Positions 55,811 through 64,000 of a stretch of DNA of 64,000 nt are shown one piece after another. The notes under the pieces are model-generated. The model had not been told where the DNA came from. It did not search any database and was given only the letters and a program-made list of their open reading frames with translations. The stretch lies in NCBI GenBank assembly GCA_038373885.1, contig JAWZYV010016535.1:1240001-1304000 (forward strand), given 5' to 3'. Position numbers and translations under genes: made by a program. Within the stretch, counting starts at the first letter, position 1. Each line of letters starts with the position of its first letter. This stretch comes from Cheiracanthium punctorium (lineage: Eukaryota; Arthropoda; Arachnida; Araneae; Cheiracanthiidae).

Positions 55811-55978
55811 GGTACTTGCGTATTATCCTGATGGTCATTGCTACCAAACCATTTTTTTGTCAAATGTGCTGGCAAACTGCTGCCAATCGTATTCAAAACC
55901 ATCAATAATATCATGTGTCCAACATTTATCTAGGCAAAAACTTTTGTTGGCAGACCATCAGGATAATATGAAAGTACG
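55811..55978. mobile_element. 168-bp MITE with 8-bp target duplication
   Basis: Inverted ends of about 27 bp (GTACTTGCGTATTATCCTGA and inverse of GTACTTTCATATTATCCTGA), flanked by AACTTTTT at 55803-55810 and 55979-55986. 8-bp duplications suggest hAT. Confidence 0.8.
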
Positions 55979-55986
55979 AACTTTTT

Positions 55987-56459
55987 TTACACTCAAAAAT
56001 AAAATTGAACAGAAAATAGTGAAAAATTACTTTAAAATTATTGAACAGGAAAAACATAGAAAACAAGCAGACAGTTTTCTATATTTTTATACATAATTAT
56101 AAAATTTTCAAGCAGATCATACAAAAGATGTGGATTTTAATACTTTTTTGAGCTTAACTTTTTAATCTTTTTGGAGTAATGATGGCAAAAGTTTTATCTT
56201 CAAGTAATTGAACCAGAACTGTAACAGAGTCAATGAGTCAGGGATCACTGTAACTATATAGTAGGATAAGTTTCTCTCTATTCTAAAAAAAAATAAAGGC
56301 CGCTGGCGCTGTCAAAGCTTGTGGACCTATCTCCTCCTAAACCGTGGGGATTTGAGTTTCGACTAAGGTGCCCACAGATTCAAAAAATTCCGAGCAACCT
56401 GCTAAGCTGACTTAAATATCGAAAATCGAATTATTTTAGAAGGTATTAATAAAAAACTG
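55987..56459. other. intron sequence
   Basis: No gene or element recognised. Confidence 0.45.
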
Positions 56460-58006
56460 AAAAAATAAATATAATGGTTGCCAGATTTGGCATAAAATCA
56501 TTCATTCCCTTGCAACAAAGCGTTTCCAAGTATCTGGAATCTACTATATTGGCATGACAAAACAAAAAATCAAAGACCAAAAAAGGAACATCAAACTGAC
56601 ATTAAATTCAATAAAACCACTACTGCCCTCGCAAAAATAGCCCAGGAACACCCCATAGAAATCAACTTTAACAATAGCCAAAAACTCGCCAATTACAAAA
56701 ACAGTCATTATGCCCTAAATATGGAAGCCCTACAGATTATAACCACAGATGGCGCGGTGAATGATATGACGCATGCGCAGATCGATCCTGGGTGGAACGC
56801 CCTGCTGAGGAAGAGAGCTGGCCATTTGGAACCAAGACCTATGCTGAAGAAGGTGGTGGCCGCCACCGATAGTGCTACATACGGATTTTAATGTGTTTTT
56901 ACCTGTTTTTAAATGATTTTAACTATCCGTCACTTTGCTTTTAAATTGATGAGTTAGAATGATGCCTATTTCATGCCAAAATAAGATCTATATGAAATAA
57001 GTAACTCAAAATGTGTTACACAAAGTTGACAATTTTCAAATAGTAAGTTCGCTTACTATCTACTGCCCACAGAGTTTAGGAGTTTAGAATGAGCGATTAT
57101 TCGTTTTTCCAAAACAGAATAACTAATATCTGGAAAATGAAAAATAATTAAAATGCAGATTATTTTAAAGCCGGTTCTCATCCAGCTGGATTATTTGCTA
57201 CCAGTAGAAATATTGGGCGGCGTTAACTATGCCATTATAGCAATTATAGTAAGTACACTTTGGATAATTGCTAGCGCGACGAGATGGTATAATTTGTGGT
57301 GCTAAGTACGCCAATCTGCAAACGATTATGTAAATGAAAATATGGATAACGGTTTTCCAGTAACCTTAAATGAATAGTAAATATAGGTTGTGAGCATGTG
57401 TAAATCGCCAAATAATGAAAAGTTGCCATGGGTGACAGGCTATTCTATCTGTTCCGTAGCTTTCATTAACTTTACATGTACGCAAGTCGCCAAATAATGT
57501 AAAATCACCATGATTGGCAAATTCGCAAGGTGTCCAATAGGTTTTACATGATTAAAAATACAGCTGAAACAGATGATCTGATTTTATTATGCTTTAGCTC
57601 CTAATCAATATAACTTTTGAATGGCAACATTAAATATCATTGTGTTTCTGAGGAGTGCAAATAATTTTAACAGTTCAAATAATTTTTCAGTTCTAAAGTC
57701 CGAATATAAGCAGAGTCCTCACTCCAGGTGGAGTATAGCTCAGTACCCGTGCAACACGGATTCCCATAACAAAATATCTTCCGTGTTATGAGGGGGAGGG
57801 GGTTTACTGTAGTGTGAAGTTTAAATTTTTATGTACCAATGAACATGCAAGAACCAAGCAATGTGTAGCTCAGTAACATTCTATCTGATCCAATCTTCAG
57901 GTTTTGTCTGTTGAAATTATGTCTTTTTTTACGAATAAGCCTTATTAGAGGCCGAATGTCTCATACGAAAAGCGAGCATAGCGAGTCTGGGGGCCTTGGC
58001 CCCTAG
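56460..58006 (+). mobile_element. element X, first copy, with Penelope insertion
   Basis: A repeat shared with 31614-32880. It begins no later than 56465 (GGTTGCCAGATTTGGCATAA) and ends at TTGGCCCCTAG (58006) followed by T. GGGGCC-TT-GGCCCC makes a short stem at the end, so it may be a Helitron-like element (CTAG end, T following). It is interrupted at 56526-56958 by a Penelope copy. The part 57147-58006 is repeated in tandem at 58013-58648. Confidence 0.6.
56526..56958 (+). pseudogene. Penelope-like retroelement, 5'-truncated (copy 6)
   Basis: Starts inside the GIY-YIG domain (YYIGMTKQKIKDQ), then carries the same one-base deletion as copy 5 near 56578, so the frame reads RNIKLTLNSIKPLLPSQK and stops. 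The C-terminal block (MTHAQIDPGWNALLRKRAGH) persists in another frame. The 3' tail is ACGGATTTTAATGTGTTTTT. Confidence 0.85.
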
Positions 58007-58012
58007 TCTTGA

Positions 58013-58648
58013 AAATGAAAAACAATTAAAATGCAGATTATTTTAAAGCCGGTTTGGTCCAATCTGGAGTATTTGCTACCAGTAGAAATATTTGGTGGTG
58101 TTAACTGTTTCATTATAGCAGTTATAGTACACTGGATATTTGCCAGCATGGCGAGATGATACAATTCGTGGTGCTAAATATGCCAATCTGCAAAAAATTA
58201 TGTAATATATGGATAACGGTTTTCCGGGAACCTTAAATGAGCAGTAATTATAGGTTGTGAGCATGTGTAAATTGCCAAATAATGAAAAGTCGCCGTTAGT
58301 GGCAAGCTATCCTAGCTATTCCGTAGTTTTTATCAAAGAAAACAAAGTATTGTTTTCTCACAGCTAATTATTAACTATACATATACGCAAGTCGCCAAAT
58401 TATGAAAATTCGCCATAATTGGCTAATATGCAAGGTGTTCCATGAGTTTCACATAATTAAAAATAGTGTGAAGTTTAAATTTTTTTGTTCCAAGCAACAT
58501 GTAAGAACCAAGCAATGTGTAGCTTGGTAACATTCAATCTGATCCAACCTCTGGGTTTTGTTTGTTGAAATTATGCCTTTTTTACTAATGTCTTATTAGG
58601 GGTTGAATGCCCCATACGAAAAGCGAGTCTAGGGGCCTTGGCCCCTAG
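58013..58648 (+). repeat. element X, tandem 3' copy
   Basis: Begins AAAATGAAAAACAATTAAAA as 57147 does and ends TTGGCCCCTAG at 58648 followed by T. It lacks a stretch of about 250 bp that the first copy has between 57560 and 57820. Clearly diverged from the first copy, so not a recent duplication. Confidence 0.8.
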
Positions 58649-58763
58649 TTAATTAAACAAATGATAAAAAATCTTATCCTAATTGTAACAACTGCAGATG
58701 GCTTCAAATTAAACAGAGATGCAAGTCTGTAAAATACAATAACACAAACTATATCTTTTTCTA

Positions 58764-59340
58764 ACACTTTCCAACAAGGTTGAAAAGTGTGTGTGATTTT
58801 GGTTTGTCTGTCTGTTCATCCATTCATGTTCTATTTTCCATAGATATACATTGATTCCTATGAAATTTATATGTTATTCCTATGTAGTGTACCATGTACC
58901 CTTTTGAAATGGTGCATGTAGCATTTACAGCTCTTTTACAGAAGCACCCAAAAGGATATCAATACGTTGTGCTTTATGGACTATCATTTTTAAAGCTTAT
59001 TTTAGAGGTATTTGGCTATTTGAAACAAAACAAACTTTATATATATTATTAAGGATTACAAAATAGTGTATGCAGCATCATTTTCAGGAGCACCTAAAAA
59101 AAAAAAAAAAATCCAATACATTACGCTTTCTGAGCAGTTTGTTTAAAGTATATCTTTGAGACATTCCCCTATTTCAAAGAAAACAAATTTAACGTAGGTT
59201 ACTAAGATAACAAAATAATGCTCTCCATAAAAAATGTTGTATGCAATATTCATAGTTCTTTTACAGAAGCATTCAGAGGAATTCCAGTACATTACAGTAT
59301 ATGGCAAATTAACAACATTAATCCATTTTTATAAAATTCA
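58764..59340 (-). mobile_element. hairpin-ended element with internal repeats
   Basis: On the minus strand this resembles 30090-31515. Two to three units carry 'aatgtattggatttttt...aggtgctcctg'-like words (about 58940-58970, 59085-59120, 59258-59290), followed by a terminal hairpin at 58764-58790 (ACACTTTCCAAC-aag-GTTGAAAAGTGT). Same architecture as the 30 kb element in the opposite orientation. The right edge abuts the Tigger terminus. Confidence 0.55.
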
Positions 59341-59474
59341 ATTAAGTACAGTTGGCTCTCTGTTTAACGACTTTCAAGGAACCACAAAAAATCATCCTTA
59401 AATAGAGATTGTCCTTAAACATTGTAAAAAAATAACATTTCCTTCACACTTTAGAGGCTCAGGACTGTCAATAT

Positions 59475-60359
59475 TGTTGCGGAATTACTCTGCTACTCCT
59501 GGGGTTCGTCGTTCTAAAGTCCAGTTGGTGTATAAAGTTCAAGTAAAAAGTCTCTAGTCAGGATGGAACACAAACTTTATTGCTTCTAGAACTTCGTAGA
59601 ACAATCAGCTGTACACAATTCACAAGCACAATCTAGCAGTAATGTGCTTTTAACAGTTCGATTAGATCAGAAGCTCTCACAAATGCTGTATTTCTCACAC
59701 AAAATAGAACACTTTCACTGACAAGAATTCAGCGAAAATACACGAGAAATAACACTAACAGTCTCTCAAGACTCAGCGATGAAGAATTTACACACAGCAC
59801 TTAAATTCAAAGCTTCACAAACAGCGTGAAACACAGCTTCCTTCACAAAGCAAGCGTATTCACTCTCTCAAAGCTTGATCAACACTGAACTGTCGGGGCG
59901 ACGCGCGCTTCTATAAATAGCTGACGCAGAAGGTACAAGAAGTTACCAGATAAGTCTATTTCTCGAGGGTTCTACATAAAGCGTGAATTTTGATTACGTC
60001 ATAGAAGACAAATGTTAGGTTATTATGCATTTTTAATGCAGGAAAAACAACTTCCAGGCCCCATTGGGAAAAACGCGCCAAATGACCAAAAACTCACCAA
60101 GCTTGGTGACTTTTGGCGAAATATCGCCAAATTTGGTGCCAAAAATAAGTCCTCAAAAGTGAAGAGATCTAAGCTCTAGGACTAATATTTCTCGAGATTT
60201 CTAGAACCTCCATTGAAAAACAATGGCAAACCGAAACCTCCATATCTCCGGTTCTAATTGGCCGATTTTGATGCAACAAAAAGCAAAATTTATCTATTTG
60301 AAGCGTAGAATACGAATTTTAAGCCACAGAGCAGCGGGTTGCCCCGAAAATTCGTAACA
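59475..60359 (-). mobile_element. solo LTR
   Basis: 885 bp bounded by TGTTGCGG at 59475 and CGTAACA at 60359, flanked by ATAT (59471-59474 and 60360-60363). Read on the minus strand it has TATTTATAG (about 59911-59919) as a likely TATA box and AATAAA about 340 bp further on (59572), the order expected of U3-R-U5, so it is antisense to the window. No gag/pol alongside. Contains palindromes CACCAAGCTTGGTG and GGCGAAATATCGCC at 60098-60136. Confidence 0.85.
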
Positions 60360-60752
60360 ATATATTTCCTAATCTATTGGCATGTTTAAAAATGTTTGTT
60401 TAATTACCATTATATTATTTTATTCACAAAAAATATTTTAAGTTACAATAAAAAAGAATACAAACAAACAATACAGTAAAATTAGGTTTTTAAAAAATCT
60501 AAAAGTGCTGATAGCTCCATTTTTTTCCTTGTTTTCGTTATTCTCTCTTCCAGATTTTCTAAAATGTTAAATGTGTCATTTTCCATGTTTGATGAGATGA
60601 TATAGAATCAGAGAACATCTAGAACAGATGTCGTATCTGTGCAAGACGGTGGTGGTGTCTTGTCTGTGTTCTCAATTTCATTTTTGTCATCTGACACTGT
60701 GTTTTCGTTTTGCATTTCTGAAATCTGTTGTTAAAACAGATTCATCACAATT

Positions 60753-61390
60753 TTAGAAATCTTGAATTGTAACATCATCTTCCACAAGACTCCTCCATTC
60801 TTCAGGGATAATGTCATCTTCGTTGATTTCCATATCCATACTTTGCACTTCCACTCCAAAAGCAGGTCCAAGTTCTTCATTGTAAATTCCAGCAATGCGA
60901 AAGCAGTTTTTTATTGTGAATGAAGAAACTTCTTTCCATGATGCTATTACCATGTGCATACTGTCTCTTTTGGCCAAATTGTTTATTAATTTCCTTACTA
61001 AAGACTTTCGCTTGTATGCTTTCACACTACGAATGATACCCAGGTCTAATTGCTGCAACTTGCTAGTGCAATTAGCTGGTAAGAAATGAATAGTCAAATT
61101 CGTAAGTCCAGGAGTATTTGGAGGATGTGCTGTACAACAGTCGATTAAAACTTTTTTCTTTTCTTTATGCATTTTTGCATCAAATTTTCTAATCCAGTCA
61201 ATAAAAATCATGATGCCATCCATGCTTTTCTGTTATTCTGGTATTCACAAGGTTTCTTAGTGGTGTTCTTGAAACATGCTTTTATTTGCCTATAACTAGA
61301 GGTGGATATTTCTCTGATCCACCAGCATTAGTGCATAGTAAAACAGTCAATCATTCCTTACTGAGTTTTCCACCAAAGCATTTCCCACTC
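60753..61390 (-). pseudogene. Tigger transposase DDE domain
   Basis: Open from 61223 to 60753, with a decayed extension up to 61390 (KSGKCFGGKLSKE, then a stop). Shows the second catalytic Asp in VLIDCCTAHP, the FLPANCTSKLQQLDLGIIRS signature with the third Asp, and an acidic C-terminal tail (MDMEINEDDIIPEEW). The region with the first Asp is missing: 63840-64000 goes straight from the N-terminal DNA-binding domain to GLFYNMMPNKTL. Diverged from the first Tigger (2880-4940). Confidence 0.85.
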
Positions 61391-61393
61391 TTA

Positions 61394-63836
61394 AGACACG
61401 TTTCCACTTGTGTCGTTAATGTCCTTAATGTGTTTACGAACTCAAAAGTCGTAACACTAAAGTAGAATTCCGTTTCCACTAGCTTTGTTAGCTCTTTTTA
61501 GAATGGTGCGTTTCCTCCAATGGCTATTAGTGATTTCGTGCATGCGTGCTTAAACTTTTATCTGTTTCCCGTTTTTCTTTTGAATTTATATCCCCATTTG
61601 TTATTTTTAAATACAGAAGAATTTCTTACATTTGGAATTCCAATTTATGAAATTAGACCTTAAAATAACAATAAATCAGTATTCGAAGGAAAATGTTTTA
61701 GATTTTATTAAAAATGTTTAAAAGAATAGCATCTTTCTAATGAGCAATTTCCCAGTAAATGTATTTTATTTTTAATACATTTTTCTATTTTTTAAAAATG
61801 TAAGTCTTTTTTTTTTAACTTTACCTGATTACAATGATTTTTTTATAATACTGCAGGATTTTTTATAATCTAGAAATTTGTATTATGCAGAATCGGTAAG
61901 TCCCGTTCATTTTGAATTTGAAAAATTCTACTGCATTTATTTAAGGGACTTTTTTAGTTAGCACATATTATACTAATTTTAGGATGCTTAAAAAAAAAAA
62001 AAAAACTGGGTGTCAATGATTCCCATAAATTAGAGGCTTTAAAATACTAAATTAATTGAGCTGTTTTGATAGATTAAAAAGGCAGCCACATTTTCCATAA
62101 ATTTAAGTACTACATGCTGTCTTTCACCAAATAAGTAATTAACAGAATATTAATATCTGCTTTTTGTGTGTTTTGTAAATTTAAGAAGTACGTTATGCTA
62201 TTAATTTAAGTTTAGTTATCTCTAACATACACTAAAAGCATATAACTATTTCTGAAAAGGTTGTATTGTATTTTGTCATGATAAACCTACACGAGGAGTA
62301 TTTCGTATTGCCTATCGAAAGGGAGGGTGCCTTAGCGGATGACTTTCTTAGTGCTTCTGAAGCGTATTTACGTTACATCGTGAGAAAAACCGTCCAAAAC
62401 TCCGAATTTTTAGATAATCAGCCGTCCGCTAGATCAGAACCCTGGACCTTCATACTTCAGTTATCTACCATCTTCAGTATCTTATCAACTTGGCTCGGGT
62501 GGGCACAACATCTTGCTTTAGATGCCATCTCCGGCCTTTAAATGTCTAATACAAAAGATAGCGCACGCATAAATTTAGATTTATTAATCAAATTTCTATT
62601 TGAAAAGTACTGAACAAAATATTTAATCTGGTATTTAAAGAAATACAAAATAAAAATGAGAAAACCTATGATTTGGAAAAAATATTGGTCTTAATATTAA
62701 AATTCAATAATTACAATAAATTTTATTCATACATGAAGAGTAGAAGCATTATCATTCAACCAGTTAGTATGTAAAACTACTATTTTTTTCCTTTGAATAA
62801 TAAATAATAACTATTATTAATTAATTATGTGAGCTTTCTGAAGAGAAAAAAAATTCATTGAAATATTAATTATATATATTGAATTTTCCACATACAGTCA
62901 ATAATATTAGAAGAATAAAGACTTAATTTTAATTAGAAATAGATGTCAATATACTAGAGATCATGAGAATATCACATGAAATACTTAAAGAAAAAGTTAG
63001 GAAGGAGCTTTACAAAAAATATTTAAATTAACTATTTTTTAATTCAAAGTCATAACTATTTTTAATTATTAATTATCGCAAAATATATTATCAAAAAAAT
63101 TAGTAAAGTATATAATAATGTGTTTTTTTTTAACTGAAATAAAACAAAAACGATAGTAAAACAAAGCCCAAAAGAGCGGTGGCCAGAATCGAACCCAGGA
63201 CGCCCAGACAAGTGTCACGAGCGATACCTCCTAGCCACGCAGGGCACAACCTGACTTATGTTATTAGTTAAGTTGTACAAATCTTGTCACAGATCTACAT
63301 GAAACTGAGAGCCAAAAGCAAAAAGAAATAGAAATATTATTAAAAGAGTGACTAATTAAAACATAAGGGATAAAAATACTCAAAGGGAAGGATGGCCGAA
63401 TTATTATTATGTGTGCATGAAATCATGGAGAGAGAGATTGAGCACAGTCTTTTTTTTCCCCTTAGATTTTTTAGGTCAATTGATTGCATCAATTTTGTCC
63501 AGAGCGGATTTATAACAATTTGGAATACTGTGCTGAAAATTGATGATTAATTGAACCAAAAAAAAAAAAGAAAAGAAATTAAGAGCCTACTTATCTTTAA
63601 AAAATATGTAACTCTCGTACTTCTTACTTTCACGACCGCCATATTGGAATCCTTTCCTTGAGAGAGCGTGAAACCAGCCAATGGGGTGACGAGATTCTTA
63701 CGACTTTAGAGGTTGGGAATGAAACATTTTTATTCTGATAAAAACCCTCCGTAGAGACGAAAAAAACAGATTGGGGTCAAGTTTTTAGCGGCGGTAAGCG
63801 CAATAGCGAAAATAAAAGCCTAGTGGAAACGGGGCT
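61394..63836. mobile_element. TTA-flanked transposon (PIF/Harbinger-like) inside the Tigger
   Basis: 2443 bp. Ends AGACACGTTTCCACT and the inverse of AGCCCCGTTTCCACT (13 of 15 match), with TTA at 61391-61393 and 63837-63839. Removing it with one TTA rejoins the Tigger frame as TYK-SGKCFGG, which fixes the borders. CCGTTTCCACTAG recurs at 61469. No transposase is recognisable. Frame 62266-62541 (91 codons) has no known signature. A tRNA-like block lies at 63175-63250. Confidence 0.75.
63170..63250 (-). repeat. tRNA-like block
   Basis: Minus strand: CGTGGCTAGGAGGTATCGCT (A-box-like but one base short) and GGGTTCGATTCTGGCCACCG (good B-box). Approximate acceptor pairing, but the anticodon arm is not convincing and the block sits inside a transposon. 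More likely a SINE head or tRNA pseudogene than a tRNA gene. Confidence 0.45.
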
Positions 63837-63839
63837 TTA

Positions 63840-64000
63840 TACGTTAAAGTTTTATTAGGCATCATATTGTAGAATAAGCCCCCAAACCAAATTTTTTTTG
63901 CTGCTTCAAGAATTTTTTCTTTACTTGCTAAAATACCCTTGAGAGTAGACAAAGGTATCTGAAATTGTCTTGTAAATTGGACTTTTGAAATTCCAAAACT
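63840..64000 (-). pseudogene. Tigger transposase N-terminal part
   Basis: Minus strand from 64000: FGISKVQFTRQFQIPLSTLK, then GILASKEKILEAAKK. This is the CENP-B-type helix-turn-helix. It is followed without the usual second DNA-binding domain by GLFYNMMPNKTLTYK. That junction is an internal deletion of roughly 100 residues, or the product of one. The start codon is outside the window. Confidence 0.75.

Larger units (their letters stand above)
59349..64000 (-). mobile_element. second Tigger element, interrupted twice, right end outside
   Basis: The left terminus CAGTTGGCTCTCTGTTTAAC follows TA at 59347-59348. The coding relic runs from about 61390 down to 60753 and continues at 63840-64000. 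A solo LTR (59475-60359) and a TTA-flanked transposon (61394-63836) have inserted. The right terminus is beyond the window. Confidence 0.85.

Noticed and set aside
57940..58006. Hammerhead-like ACGAAA in element X
   Set aside because: The CUGANGA box is missing; only the GAAA and stems are suggestive.
61815..61860. Possible upstream HFM1 exon
   Set aside because: Has splice-like edges but stops in the needed frame and lies inside a transposon.
62266..62541. 91-codon frame as transposase of the TTA element
   Set aside because: No catalytic motif or similarity; too short.
63170..63250. Possible tRNA gene
   Set aside because: Good B-box but A-box spacing and anticodon arm do not fit, and it is inside a transposon.

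Overview
This is an AT-rich, intron- and transposon-laden stretch of an animal nuclear genome, most likely an arthropod. The mix of Penelope, Tigger/pogo, mariner/Tc1, hAT, Helitron and K02A2.6-type gag elements fits an arachnid, but that is inference. No bacterial operon, CRISPR array or rRNA was seen.

Host gene. Four short minus-strand exons with consensus splice sites and matching phases (55105-55152, 41861-41907, 29865-29998, 11645-11692) spell one continuous reading frame of about 92 residues. It matches the end of the helicase core and the start of the Sec63-like region of the meiotic DNA helicase HFM1/MER3. The window therefore lies inside one very large gene, with three complete introns of about 18.2, 11.9 and 13.2 kb. 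Almost everything else is mobile DNA inside or beside these introns. No further exon was found left of 11645 or right of 55152.

Layout. 1-372: end of a hAT-like element. 953-2347: truncated LTR-retrotransposon gag/protease with putative primer-binding site and LTR. 2880-4940: decayed Tigger transposon with CENP-B-box-like subterminal repeats. 5030-5700: hAT transposase tail. 6590-10525: two head-to-head inverted Penelope pairs. 12054-12360: Tc1 remnant. 14379-21497: an unrecognised multi-copy gene with paired Cys/His modules, split by a complete Helitron (15266-17339) and by a 2.3 kb insert flanked by a 12-bp direct repeat. 22846-29222: a 6.4 kb palindromic element that carries a second palindromic element (22918-24844) in one arm. 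30090-31515: element with internal repeats and a terminal hairpin. 31614-32880: a repeat ('element X') carrying a Penelope copy. 35430-38362: hAT element with perfect 8-bp target duplication. 39075-39390: tRNA-derived SINE. 40595-40772, 53949-54301 and 55811-55978: hAT-type MITEs. 42460-43510: mariner transposase relic disrupted by a complete miniature LTR element (TRIM, 42783-43351). 48991-49501: mariner MITE. 49750-51600: degenerate repeat array. 52750-54470: PIF1 helicase relic of an autonomous Helitron. 56460-58648: second copy of element X, in tandem, with another Penelope insertion. 59349-64000: second Tigger, split by a solo LTR (59475-60359) and a TTA-flanked transposon (61394-63836).

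The main value of the window is its readable insertion history. In several cases, conceptually removing an insert with one copy of its target duplication rejoins a host reading frame exactly, which fixes element boundaries to the base. No clearly new cellular system was found. The strangest structure is the palindrome-within-palindrome at 22846-29222.
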